Positions 33,787-41,583 of a DNA stretch of 46,135 nucleotides are shown here, piece by piece (positions within the stretch are counted from its first letter, which is position 1; each line of letters opens with the position of its first letter). The stretch is from JAFDZW01 sp035632315. Lineage in GTDB: Bacteria > Bacteroidota > Ignavibacteria > Palsa-1295. The translations under genes were made by a program, and so were the position numbers. The DNA is taken from assembly GCA_035632315.1 (NCBI GenBank), contig DASQGZ010000057.1:1-46135 (forward strand). The letters are read 5' to 3'. Under the pieces are notes generated by a model. That model did not search any database and had not been told where the DNA came from. It saw only the letters and a list, made by a program, of their open reading frames with translations.

Positions 33787-34763
33787 TGCGTCCGCAACTG
33801 ATCTTCGCAATCGTTTTTGCCATGCTCGTCGGGCTGTCGTTCGTGACGGGACAGATCGACCCGTATTACTATACGGTGATCATCTTCATCGGCATTAATA
33901 TTACGATGGCAACAAGCCTGAATCTTATCAATGGTTTTACCGGGCAATTCTCACTCGGACATGCCGGATTTATGGGCGTCGGCGCTTATGTTTCTGCGAT
34001 CGTATCAACCTATCTTACGACGCATGGGATGGCTGCAGCGGGAACAAGCGGTGATCTTGTTTTATTCGTCGCTCTAATTCTCGGCGGACTTGCTGCAGCG
34101 CTTACGGGACTTGCTGTAGGTATTCCGAGTTTGCGGCTTAAAGGTGATTATCTTGCCATTGTGACCCTTGGGTTCAACGAGATCATCCGCGTTATCATAC
34201 AAAATGTCGATTTCAAGATCGCCGGTACTTCGTATGTCGGTGGCGCCAGAGGCTTCGCCGTGCCGCAGCTTGCAAGTTTTCTTTGGGTCTTCGGTATTGC
34301 GCTCGTAACGATCTATTTCGTCGAGAACCTCATTAACTCTACATACGGTCGCGGTTTTCTTGCCGTGCGCGACGACGAAGTCGCTGCCGAAGCAATGGGC
34401 GTTAATACTACCGGCTTTAAAGTGCGAGCGTTCGTTATCGGGGCATTCTTCGCAGGAATCGGCGGCGGACTCTTCGCGCATTTCATTCAATACATTACAC
34501 CGGATAATTTTACGTTCTTAAAATCCATCGAGATCGTTGTGATGGTCATCCTCGGCGGGATGGGTTCGACGTATGGGGTTATTCTTGCAGCGATCATACT
34601 GACGATCCTGCCAGAAGCACTACGCGAGTTTTCGGAATACCGGATGATCATTTATTCACTGATGCTCATTGTCCTGATGATCTCCCGACCCCAAGGGCTC
34701 TTCGGAGCGATGACGCCAGGGAAATTATTTCGTAAGAGCAAATCCTCCCCGCAAAAAGTCTAA
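33786..34763 (+). CDS. livM: Branched-chain amino acid ABC permease LivM-like
   Basis: The 325-residue permease has about nine to ten helices and the LivM motifs LNLINGFTGQFSLGHAGFMGVGAYVSA, LRLKGDYLAIVTLGFNEIIR, DDEVAAEAMGVNTTGFKV and VILGGMGSTYGVILAA. It is coupled to livH by a TAATG overlap. The ATPases LivG and LivF, normally next, are missing; a HIT gene follows 3 bp later. They must be encoded elsewhere if the transporter works. Confidence 0.93.
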   Translation: MRPQLIFAIVFAMLVGLSFVTGQIDPYYYTVIIFIGINITMATSLNLINGFTGQFSLGHAGFMGVGAYVSAIVSTYLTTHGMAAAGTSGDLVLFVALILGGLAAALTGLAVGIPSLRLKGDYLAIVTLGFNEIIRVIIQNVDFKIAGTSYVGGARGFAVPQLASFLWVFGIALVTIYFVENLINSTYGRGFLAVRDDEVAAEAMGVNTTGFKVRAFVIGAFFAGIGGGLFAHFIQYITPDNFTFLKSIEIVVMVILGGMGSTYGVILAAIILTILPEALREFSEYRMIIYSLMLIVLMISRPQGLFGAMTPGKLFRKSKSSPQKV

Positions 34764-34766
34764 CCA

Positions 34767-35279
34767 ATGGAACGACTTTTTTCACCCTGGCGAAGCAAAT
34801 ACATCGAGTCGTTTAAAACAAAAACGACGAAAGAAGACGGCTGTATTTTCTGCGACGCACTTGCGTCAAAAAATGACAAAGAGAACCTTGTCGTCTATCG
34901 AAGCCGAGAAGCGTTCGTCATTATGAATCTTTATCCGTATAATAGCGGACACATGATGGTCGTCCCGAACCGACACACTGCTGAGTTTTCTTCATTAACA
35001 AGTAGTGAAAGCTCAGAATGTTTAATATTACTGCAAACTGCAGAGCGTGCCTTAACAGAACTCTCGGCACCTCATGGTTTTAATATCGGGATGAATCTCG
35101 GCCGAGCAGCAGGCGCAGGCATCGACGATCACCTCCATTGGCATATTGTCCCGCGCTGGAATGGTGATACGAATTTTATGCCGATCATAGCAGATATAAA
35201 GATGGTCTCCGAGGATATGCACCGCCAGCGAACGGCCATTGAAGGGCTTTTCGCAAAAATTCTGAGGCCCCCCGTGTAA
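34767..35279 (+). CDS. HIT family hydrolase
   Basis: The 170-residue cytoplasmic protein has a CxxC zinc pair (CIFC, 26-29), the NLYPYNSGHMMVVPNRH segment and the HIT triad in DDHLHWHIVPRW (His122, 124, 126). Members cleave or phosphorylyse dinucleoside polyphosphates such as Ap4A; this branch resembles the Ap4A phosphorylase-like group starting with LFSPWRSKYIE. It is 3 bp from livM, on one mRNA. A nested GC hairpin follows the stop (about 35276-35312) and may end transcription. Confidence 0.9.
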   Translation: MERLFSPWRSKYIESFKTKTTKEDGCIFCDALASKNDKENLVVYRSREAFVIMNLYPYNSGHMMVVPNRHTAEFSSLTSSESSECLILLQTAERALTELSAPHGFNIGMNLGRAAGAGIDDHLHWHIVPRWNGDTNFMPIIADIKMVSEDMHRQRTAIEGLFAKILRPPV

Positions 35280-35328
35280 CTTTTGCCCCTTAGGGCGGGT
35301 TACTTTATTACATTAACACTTGACTACT

Positions 35329-36150
35329 ATGGCTCGTCGTTACTTATTTATCCTCGCCACGATCTTATTCTGTAGTGTATCGCGCTCATTCGCCGCCGGA
35401 GCGAAAGTGGATTCCGTCTATGCCGATTCGATCTATCAAAATGGCAAGCTCGGAGTTACCTCCCCATTGAAAGCATTCGGTAGGCCGGATAAACAATATG
35501 CCCAGCTTTCCGGAACAGCCTCAGAGTTCGATATTGCATTCCGAAGACACCGCACTGGTCTGCCGGACTCGGTAATCCCTATCAAAGCAAACGCCTCTGT
35601 TATTATTTGGGGAAAAAAAGATCTTGCCGTTGACAGTTCGGCGCTAGAAGTGATCTTTATAGAGACAGACCCGGGCGGCTCGATCTTATATCAAAGCGAT
35701 CCGTTCTATATTTCTGATTCAGGCGGGACCATTACTGTCCCGAATCAAGAATATACATATTTAATATTAACCCTTCCGGGCGTAGGACTTGGGACTCCCA
35801 AATATGCGAAAAGTTATTTTATCGATGCGATAGCTCTCGTAGAGGATACGTCGCAGGCAAAAGGTGCTGTTGCGCCAAATCCCGATCAAATATCACTCGG
35901 GCTCGAGGCAAGTTACCCGAACCCGTTCTCAGGGGCAACGAACGTAGATTTCACGCTTGCCAGCAGCGGCATTGTCGAGATTGCCGCCGTTGATGCGGTG
36001 GGCACAGAACACGAGCGCGTTTCTCTTGGGTATGTCTCTGAAGGATCTCATTCTGTCCGGATCGCCCTTGGCGATTGCGGAATGTATTTCCTGCGGCTGT
36101 ATCTCAATGGCACTGCATTTGGCAGGTCGATCAAAGTCATTTCCGAATAA
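35329..36150 (+). CDS. Small T9SS cargo with type A sorting domain
   Basis: The 273-residue protein has a signal peptide (about 1-22, ending SFAAG) and a beta-rich body of about 165 residues with no family I recognise (YADSIYQNGKLGVTSPLKAFG...). The last 82 residues (from LEASYPNPFSGATNVDFTL) are a type A sorting domain ending YFLRLYLNGTAFGRSIKVI, shorter than the large protein's but complete. Secretion by T9SS to the surface is expected. ATG 35329 gives the best signal. Its stop touches a GTG that starts the next small gene. Confidence 0.82.
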   Translation: MARRYLFILATILFCSVSRSFAAGAKVDSVYADSIYQNGKLGVTSPLKAFGRPDKQYAQLSGTASEFDIAFRRHRTGLPDSVIPIKANASVIIWGKKDLAVDSSALEVIFIETDPGGSILYQSDPFYISDSGGTITVPNQEYTYLILTLPGVGLGTPKYAKSYFIDAIALVEDTSQAKGAVAPNPDQISLGLEASYPNPFSGATNVDFTLASSGIVEIAAVDAVGTEHERVSLGYVSEGSHSVRIALGDCGMYFLRLYLNGTAFGRSIKVISE

Positions 36151-36369
36151 GTGGCGCTTCAGCAGATCGTCCCCCGCGTAGCGCTTATCCTGATCTTTCT
36201 TGCAGGAGCCGTTTTTGCTTTCATTGAAAGCGCATATATGCGCGACCATGCGGCCGCACTGGGACCACGCGGCGGCGGGGTTTCTATCTGGATGTGGGTG
36301 TACCGCGCTGTGGGGATTGCAAGTTTTTTTGCCGCATCGTTCGTTGCCGGGTCTTTTTTTCGCCGGTAA
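36151..36369 (+). CDS. Small two-helix membrane protein
   Basis: A GTG right after the upstream stop (TAAGTG) opens 72 codons. The product has helices at about 8-26 and 46-68 and a Gly-rich loop (ALGPRGGGVSIW) between them. It has no known motif. Direct contact with the T9SS cargo gene suggests coupled expression. No ATG start fits, so the start is less certain. Confidence 0.5.
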   Translation: MALQQIVPRVALILIFLAGAVFAFIESAYMRDHAAALGPRGGGVSIWMWVYRAVGIASFFAASFVAGSFFRR

Positions 36370-36431
36370 AAAGCGAAAACTTATACCCAATTTTAACCGT
36401 TTAACAGGCGATCAATTTTTTTTAGACTGTA

Positions 36432-36575
36432 ATGGTAATATTTTTCTTATTTATGCTCGCCGGAATGGCCGGAATCACATATATCTGTTTCAAGGACATC
36501 ATTGTCGAAAAAGGCGGGCTTAAGAGTGTCCTATTCAAAAAGGCACAGCCCCCAACAAGCCCGAAAGTACAGTAA
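36432..36575 (+). CDS. 47-residue single-helix membrane protein
   Basis: ATG 36432 to TAA 36573-36575. The peptide begins MVIFFLFMLAGMAGITYICF, one hydrophobic helix, and ends in a basic tail with a Pro-rich tip (KKAQPPTSPKVQ). Its last 41 bases overlap, on the other strand, the end of the gene at 36535. The composition is typical of a genuine membrane micropeptide, but no homology is known to me. Confidence 0.5.
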   Translation: MVIFFLFMLAGMAGITYICFKDIIVEKGGLKSVLFKKAQPPTSPKVQ

Positions 36576-36918
36576 TTGCGGCGGCCCGCAAAAGCATCCT
36601 GTTGCGTTTTTTCTTGTCAAGTTCGCGAGAAGCCTCATTGGTTATTTTAATGCGCGTTCGCCCGATCTCCATAGTTCCCTTAGAAGCATTCACGACACAA
36701 AACCGCTCCTTCACCTGAAAGAAATTGAGCGAAGCCACAAAGCCGAACCCAGCAGTAATGACGCAGCGCGTCATCACCGGATACGCGGCATAGTTCATCG
36801 CAACGATCGCCCCAATGCCTGCAACGACCGACACTGCGCTCAGCCGTTTACGAAAACGAACACCCGCGTCGTCAATATTGCAAACACCGGGTTGATATTC
36901 GAATGGTGCCTCGGTCAT
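36535..36918 (-). CDS. Small membrane protein after the NamZ gene
   Basis: The 127-residue product starts MTEAPFEYQPGVCNIDDAGVRFRKR and has three hydrophobic stretches (about 27-44, 50-65 and 107-125); the segment FCVVNASKGTMEIGR lies between. CNIDDAGVRFRKR is reminiscent of a small family of Bacteroidota membrane proteins, which I cannot name. The ATG overlaps the upstream TGA in an ATGA, so translation is coupled to NamZ. The 3' end overlaps a convergent small gene. Confidence 0.68.
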   Translation of the reverse strand: MTEAPFEYQPGVCNIDDAGVRFRKRLSAVSVVAGIGAIVAMNYAAYPVMTRCVITAGFGFVASLNFFQVKERFCVVNASKGTMEIGRTRIKITNEASRELDKKKRNRMLLRAAAITVLSGLLGAVPF

Positions 36919-38168
36919 TGATACAGAAGATATTTTTTTCTTCTGGTACGAAATGTCAATTCGTCCTGTTTCCACGAATGAATGATCGTTCCTACATCCG
37001 ACCCGGCTTGAAATGCTCTTAGCAGTATACTTGTCCCGGTCACTTTTTCAAACATTCGTTTCGATGAGAATGGCACAGAATCGAATGCTTTTGCAAAAAT
37101 AGTATCTCGAAGTAACGTTGAAAAAAGTTTAAACTCGCCACTGTATAGATCGCTAACCGCTGAAATATTTTTAGGTAGTGAAATTCGAATCCCATTATAT
37201 GTTTTCACCGAATCGCCATACGAAACAGTGAAATCTTCTTGCGTGATCGTAAGCTCGTTCGAAAGTGAGGTCTTTACTGCATCGAAGAGTTCGTCACGGC
37301 TGACCAGGCGCGACCCGAGCCTGAGAAAGGGCTGATCGGAATTCACTCCGACAGAAAGCTCCCCAAGCTCTCCGATCGCACCGAACATTGCACAGCCGAC
37401 GGCGCTTTCGAATGTCGGGATGTTCGGACTTGTTGCCTTCCATTCCAAGCTCGTCTTATCCCACGTGGCGGTTCTGCTCCAGCCTTGCATCGGGATGACC
37501 GTTAATTTTAATTTCTCGGCATTCCTGAACCATCGTTCTCCTTTTGCCATTTTCGCAAGCTCACCAAGCGTCATTCCGTGAATGTATGGGATTGGCACTT
37601 GTCCGACGAACGAACGCAATGTTGTATCGAGGATATTGCCTTCGATACGTTCGCCGCCAAGAGGATTAGGTCTGTCAAGAACAATGAATTCAATTTTATT
37701 CTCTGCCGCCGATTCCATTGCCAATATCATCGTCGAAAGATACGTATACGAGCGAACGCCGATATCTTGTAGATCGAAGACAATCGCATCTACTCCGCGA
37801 AGCATCACTTTCGTCGGCTTGCGAGTCGTTCCATAGAGCGAATAGACACGAATACCCCTGTAATCTTCAGTGGTATCGCTTTTCATCCCTGCTTTGCGTG
37901 ACCCGTTCAATCCATGCTCCGGCATAAAGATCGCGACAAGGCTGAATCCTCTTTGCTTCAAAAAAATATCCGGCGCAAATTCTCCCCTCAATGTACGGGA
38001 TGTTTGATTGCAGATAAGGGCAACACGTTTGCCTTTGAAGGTGGTAAACTTATTCGTTAATAGCGCATCAAGTCCACATCGAGTGCTTGCCGGAACAAGC
38101 GAAGGGAATACGATCAGGAAAAATAGCAGGTAAAATCTCTTTGCAAGGAACGTATAATTATCAGTCAT
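36915..38168 (-). CDS. namZ: NamZ-type exo-beta-N-acetylmuramidase (DUF1343)
   Basis: The 417-residue exported protein has a signal peptide (about 1-30) and the DUF1343 hallmarks: VALICNQTS, FMPEHGLNGSRKAG, GIRVYSLYGTTRKPT, VFDLQDIGVRSYTYLSTM, VLDRPNPLGGERIEG, and IPYIHGMTLGELAKM. NamZ of Bacillus removes terminal MurNAc from muropeptides, so a role in peptidoglycan recycling in the periplasm is likely. ATG 38168 is used; a GTG at 38186 overlaps the rpoN stop in a GTGA and would add six residues. It is the second gene of the rpoN operon. Confidence 0.9.
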   Translation of the reverse strand: MTDNYTFLAKRFYLLFFLIVFPSLVPASTRCGLDALLTNKFTTFKGKRVALICNQTSRTLRGEFAPDIFLKQRGFSLVAIFMPEHGLNGSRKAGMKSDTTEDYRGIRVYSLYGTTRKPTKVMLRGVDAIVFDLQDIGVRSYTYLSTMILAMESAAENKIEFIVLDRPNPLGGERIEGNILDTTLRSFVGQVPIPYIHGMTLGELAKMAKGERWFRNAEKLKLTVIPMQGWSRTATWDKTSLEWKATSPNIPTFESAVGCAMFGAIGELGELSVGVNSDQPFLRLGSRLVSRDELFDAVKTSLSNELTITQEDFTVSYGDSVKTYNGIRISLPKNISAVSDLYSGEFKLFSTLLRDTIFAKAFDSVPFSSKRMFEKVTGTSILLRAFQAGSDVGTIIHSWKQDELTFRTRRKKYLLYQ

Positions 38169-38182
38169 TAGATTGGAATTTA

Positions 38183-39709
38183 TCACACGATCCGCTTCCG
38201 CATTCTCGCAACGGGGATGTTCATTTGCTCGCGGTATTTCGCGACAGTACGGCGGGCAAGAGTGTAGCCGGTTTCATGGAGCAGCACTGCAAGCTCGTCG
38301 TCAGTGAGCGGTTTCATTGGGTTTTCTTCCGAAACAAGTTCTTTGATGCGCGCTTTGACTACTTTGTTCGAGACCATTTCGGATGTAGGGTCGCCGGCAT
38401 CATCACTGCCGCCAAGTGGAATTGCTTCACTGAAGAAATATTTTAATTCGTGAACACCGTAATTGCTCTGACAGTATTTACCGTTAACCACGCGGCAAAC
38501 TGTCGAAATATCCATCGTGATATCGTCAGCGATATTTTTATAGATCATCGGACGAAGAAATTTTTCGCCGTTGATAAAAAACTCTTTCTGCCGGGCAACG
38601 ATCGCCTGCATAACAGCAAGCAATGTTTTTCGGCGCTGATAATAGGCAAGAACAAATGCCTTCGCCGCCTCAAATTTCTTATTGATGAACTCGCGGGCAT
38701 CGTCCGGAAGCGAACGCCCGTTTGTTACTTTGCCTTTTTTTGTCAGCTCTTTATATGACGCATTGATCCGTATCGACGGCACGCCGCGCTCGTTGAGCGT
38801 AATAATGAATTCTTTTTGGTCAGGTGTTTTCTCAATATAAAAATCTGGTGTGATGTATCGCTGTGATTCTGAATTTGGAGCAGACGGTGCGCCAGGCTTC
38901 GGGTTCAGGTGTTGAATGAGGTCAAATGCCGGCTTTAGTTCAACCAACTCCAGATGGAGTTTTTTTGCAAGGATCTGATAGTTCTTTTTAATGAAAAGCT
39001 CGAAATGCTCATGAAGGATCTCGAGCGCACGTTTGCGGGCCGGCGTATGCTCGGTGAGCGCATCAAGCTGTACAAGAAGACACTCTTGCAGCGAACGCGA
39101 TGCAATGCCAACCGGGTCGAGACGCTGAATGCGTTTGAGCAAGCGTTCCGCTTCATTGACGGCATACTCTTCCCCGTAATAGATCGATGTATCTTGCTCG
39201 ATCTGCTCAAGCGGCACACGAAGATAGCCGTCTTCATCAAGCGACCCGATGATCTCCTCTGCAAGCACACGCATCCTGGGTGAAAGATCGAGCAGTGATA
39301 ATTGATTGATAAGAGATTCTGTCAGCGTCTCTTCGGCGACCTGTCCCCGCTCTTCGCGATCATCGTCATCATAGTTTTTTGAGCGAGGCACTTTGAAGCC
39401 TTCGGTTTCATCATTTATATAATCCTCCAGCGTGTACTCGTTATCACGCTCCGTTGCTTCCTGGGGTTGATCTCGTTCTGTTGACGATTCGGAGGGTGTT
39501 GTTGGTATGATGCTTGTCTCTATGGAGGTAGCTAGGGTATCGTCTGGCAATTCGTCTTGCGGGATCTCTTCGAGCATCGGATTTTCTTCGAGCTCTTCTT
39601 TGATACGTTCGTCGAGTTCGGCGGCGGGAAGCTGCAATAATTTCAGATACTGCACCTGAACCGGCGTCAGGCGCTGCTGTTGTCCCATCCGTTGCCTCAA
39701 CTGAAGCAT
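38183..39709 (-). CDS. rpoN: RNA polymerase sigma-54 factor RpoN
   Basis: Sigma-54 directs RNA polymerase to -24/-12 promoters and needs an enhancer-binding ATPase. The 508-residue protein has the Gln/Leu-rich activator-contact region (about 1-50, MLQLRQRMGQQQRLTPVQVQYLKLLQLP), an acidic linker (about 60-125), the core-binding region, a helix-turn-helix (about 390-420), and the RpoN box ARRTVAKYRE at 485-494, a perfect match to consensus. It begins a three-gene operon with namZ and a membrane protein. No sigma-54 activator is in the window. Confidence 0.97.
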   Translation of the reverse strand: MLQLRQRMGQQQRLTPVQVQYLKLLQLPAAELDERIKEELEENPMLEEIPQDELPDDTLATSIETSIIPTTPSESSTERDQPQEATERDNEYTLEDYINDETEGFKVPRSKNYDDDDREERGQVAEETLTESLINQLSLLDLSPRMRVLAEEIIGSLDEDGYLRVPLEQIEQDTSIYYGEEYAVNEAERLLKRIQRLDPVGIASRSLQECLLVQLDALTEHTPARKRALEILHEHFELFIKKNYQILAKKLHLELVELKPAFDLIQHLNPKPGAPSAPNSESQRYITPDFYIEKTPDQKEFIITLNERGVPSIRINASYKELTKKGKVTNGRSLPDDAREFINKKFEAAKAFVLAYYQRRKTLLAVMQAIVARQKEFFINGEKFLRPMIYKNIADDITMDISTVCRVVNGKYCQSNYGVHELKYFFSEAIPLGGSDDAGDPTSEMVSNKVVKARIKELVSEENPMKPLTDDELAVLLHETGYTLARRTVAKYREQMNIPVARMRKRIV

Positions 39710-39774
39710 TTCCTCTACTGCCCTGTTAAATATTTACAGCAAAAATCGTACCAATATTAAGTTCTCTAAAGAGC

Positions 39775-39808
39775 AAAAAAATTCCGCAACTTCTTACGGT
39801 CGCGGAAT
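39775..39808 (-). terminator. Terminator after the bacilliredoxin gene
   Basis: ATTCCGC and GCGGAAT (39802-39808 with 39781-39787) form a 7-bp stem followed on the minus strand by a T-run. It separates the redoxin gene from rpoN on the same strand. Confidence 0.7.
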
Positions 39809-39820
39809 GCTCTTACAAAC

Positions 39821-40231
39821 TCAAAGCGAATCGAACGCTCTAATAATGTCCTGCGCGATCGCTTCAGGTGGTCGCCCTTCGATCTGCCAACGTTCCATCA
39901 TCCAAACAAGCTTCCCGTCTTTTAAGATCGCCATTTGCGGAGACGAAGGCGGAAATCCGGTAAAGAACGAGCGCGCCTTCGCGACTGCATCTTTATCATT
40001 ACCAGCAAGTGCCGTCACCATCCTATCGGGTTTCTTTTGATGGGTCAGTGCCAGTTTCAGCGCGGGTCGAGCACCGCCGGCAGCACAGCCGCAGACGGAA
40101 TTCACGAACACAAAAGCTGTCCCCGCCGATGTGAGCTCTTTTTCCATTTCCTCAGCCGTCCGATATTCTTTCATACCGAGGTTCGTCACCTCGTCGCGCA
40201 TCGGCTGAACAAGCACAGGATCGTACATCAT
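39821..40231 (-). CDS. Bacilliredoxin (BrxA/BrxB, YphP family)
   Basis: The 136-residue cytoplasmic thioredoxin-fold protein starts MMYDPVLVQPMRDEVTNLGM and has the characteristic active site CGC (47-49) in NSVCGCAAGGARPA. Family members in Bacillus remove bacillithiol from proteins; whether this organism makes bacillithiol cannot be seen. ATG 40231 is chosen because family homology begins there. A small membrane protein gene lies 63 bp upstream on the same strand, and a terminator follows. Confidence 0.9.
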   Translation of the reverse strand: MMYDPVLVQPMRDEVTNLGMKEYRTAEEMEKELTSAGTAFVFVNSVCGCAAGGARPALKLALTHQKKPDRMVTALAGNDKDAVAKARSFFTGFPPSSPQMAILKDGKLVWMMERWQIEGRPPEAIAQDIIRAFDSL

Positions 40232-40294
40232 ATGTATTTTTTCAAAATATAAAGTTTCAGTTATATACGAAAACACGGTAAAATGGATTCAAAT

Positions 40295-40489
40295 TCATTC
40301 CGTTGTTTTTTTGTCATACCCGCCGCGAAGGACCCAAACAAAGTAGGTTGCAACCCCAGCGCACACTGCAAGTGAAACAATGCCAAGAGTTACACTTCCG
40401 CCTTGTTTAGAAGTTTCGCGAAGGCCAAAGAAGAGAAAGAACGCTAGCGCCAACCCAATGAGAATCTTATGGAAGGTCAGTAATCTCAT
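40295..40489 (-). CDS. Small two-helix membrane protein
   Basis: The 64-residue product has helices at about 7-24 and 36-54 with a short polar loop (RETSKQGGS) and the tail RGGYDKKTTE. ATG 40489 is preferred over GTG 40495. It probably shares an mRNA with the bacilliredoxin. No function can be given. Confidence 0.6.
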   Translation of the reverse strand: MRLLTFHKILIGLALAFFLFFGLRETSKQGGSVTLGIVSLAVCAGVATYFVWVLRGGYDKKTTE

Positions 40490-40608
40490 AAGCACGTTAA
40501 TCGTATGTACACGGAAAAAGTTTTATAATTACATAACGCAGTGACGGGAACATTCATTATGGCAAGTTGTTGAACACGTCTCCATTTAGGACTGCCTTTC
40601 TCCCCAGT

Positions 40609-40693
40609 ATGATGCTTTTTTGCAGCATCATCGCACCTCGAAATGCCGCCCGATGTGAAAATGTAATCACACGCTCTGATCGAAGGATCGGAG
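40609..40693 (+). other. Two stem-loops in the leader of the 40726 lipoprotein
   Basis: Stem one is ATGATGC (40609-40615) with GCATCAT (40625-40631). Stem two is CTCTGATC (40674-40681) with GATCGGAG (40686-40693), one G-T, with a GAAG loop. They lie 117 and 33 bp before the ATG, with a Shine-Dalgarno AGGAG after them. They could be a structured leader; no riboswitch class is recognised. Confidence 0.4.
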
Positions 40694-40725
40694 ATCAACA
40701 ACAATCATCATTAGGAGAATATATT

Positions 40726-41214
40726 ATGAAGAATCTATTTCTTGCCGCTGCTGCGGTATTCACCATAGCGCTTGCGAGCTGCAGTCAATCCACCGCACCA
40801 ATGTCAAGCACTAACGGATCTCATCCGATGGCCGCGTCGCAAAATTCGAAGCAGCTCTCGGTACCTATCAACCTGACAATCATAGATACATGCTGCAACG
40901 ATACAGTGAGTATTACCGGAACACTGCACGAAATCATCGACACCAATGCAAGCGGGAATATTACTCATTTGCATGCAAATTCGTCAGGGCTTACTGGCAC
41001 CGGAACATCCGGCAATACATATCATGGCTCTATTACAGCAAATGAGCATATAGACACAACCAACGGAGCGTCAGTGACAAATGCCGTAGAACAATTAACA
41101 ATGACCGCTTCCGGTGGGTGTAAGTTCAAACTCATTCTGAGAGAACATATTACCACCAATGCAGACGGTACGGTCGTCGTTGATCGAATGGATTTCTCAA
41201 CCGAATGCTTCTAA
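40726..41214 (+). CDS. Lipoprotein of unknown function
   Basis: The 162-residue protein has a signal ending IALASC (Cys19), a Ser/Thr/Asn-rich linker, and a beta-rich body (about 45-162) with paired Cys (CC near 59, CKFK, TECF). Thr-rich strands (DTNASGNITHLHANSSGLTG, NAVEQLTMTASGGC) suggest an Ig-like or barrel fold. TTAGGAG lies 9 bp before ATG 40726, an unusually clear ribosome site here. An intrinsic terminator follows. No family recognised. Confidence 0.78.
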   Translation: MKNLFLAAAAVFTIALASCSQSTAPMSSTNGSHPMAASQNSKQLSVPINLTIIDTCCNDTVSITGTLHEIIDTNASGNITHLHANSSGLTGTGTSGNTYHGSITANEHIDTTNGASVTNAVEQLTMTASGGCKFKLILREHITTNADGTVVVDRMDFSTECF

Positions 41215-41252
41215 ATATCACATACGATAATTAAATATTCAACTGTAATTAA

Positions 41253-41281
41253 AAACGGCCGGGTACACTAACCGGCCGTTT
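41253..41281 (+). terminator. Intrinsic terminator after the lipoprotein
   Basis: AAACGGCCGG (41253-41262) pairs perfectly with 41272-41281 around a 9-base loop; T-rich sequence follows. It closes the lipoprotein gene. Confidence 0.85.
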
Positions 41282-41583
41282 CCGTTTTAAAGACAATTCT
41301 ATTTGTGTCCCAACTAAATGAATAGTTATAAAAAAAATTGTTATTCTAAATGTGGGAATATGTTAAAAACTATAATCAACGTCCCATATCCTGTTGATAA
41401 TATCTTTATCTGTGGATAGTTTTTTGGATATACACTTGTGAACATATACCTCCATAACTTGTTAGTATGAATCCTTATAGCTACTGTAGGCTATATGAAG
41501 TGGGTTATTCACAATTCCACAGCGTTTAAAATAAGAGTTATTATATCTTTATTTAAAGAAAAAAGAATTAAGAGTAATAGAAT
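41282..41583. other. AT-rich gap with DnaA-box-like nonamers
   Basis: About 300 bp without genes, noticeably richer in A and T than neighbours. It contains TGTGGATAG (41411-41419) and TTATTCACA (41505-41513), each within one base of the DnaA box TTATCCACA, in opposite directions. No clear promoter of TAnnTTTG form is found before ugd. Whether the region does anything beyond regulating ugd is unknown. Confidence 0.4.

Noticed and set aside
39710..39820. A sigma-54 promoter near rpoN
   Set aside because: No GG and GC pair with the -24/-12 spacing was found in the gap.
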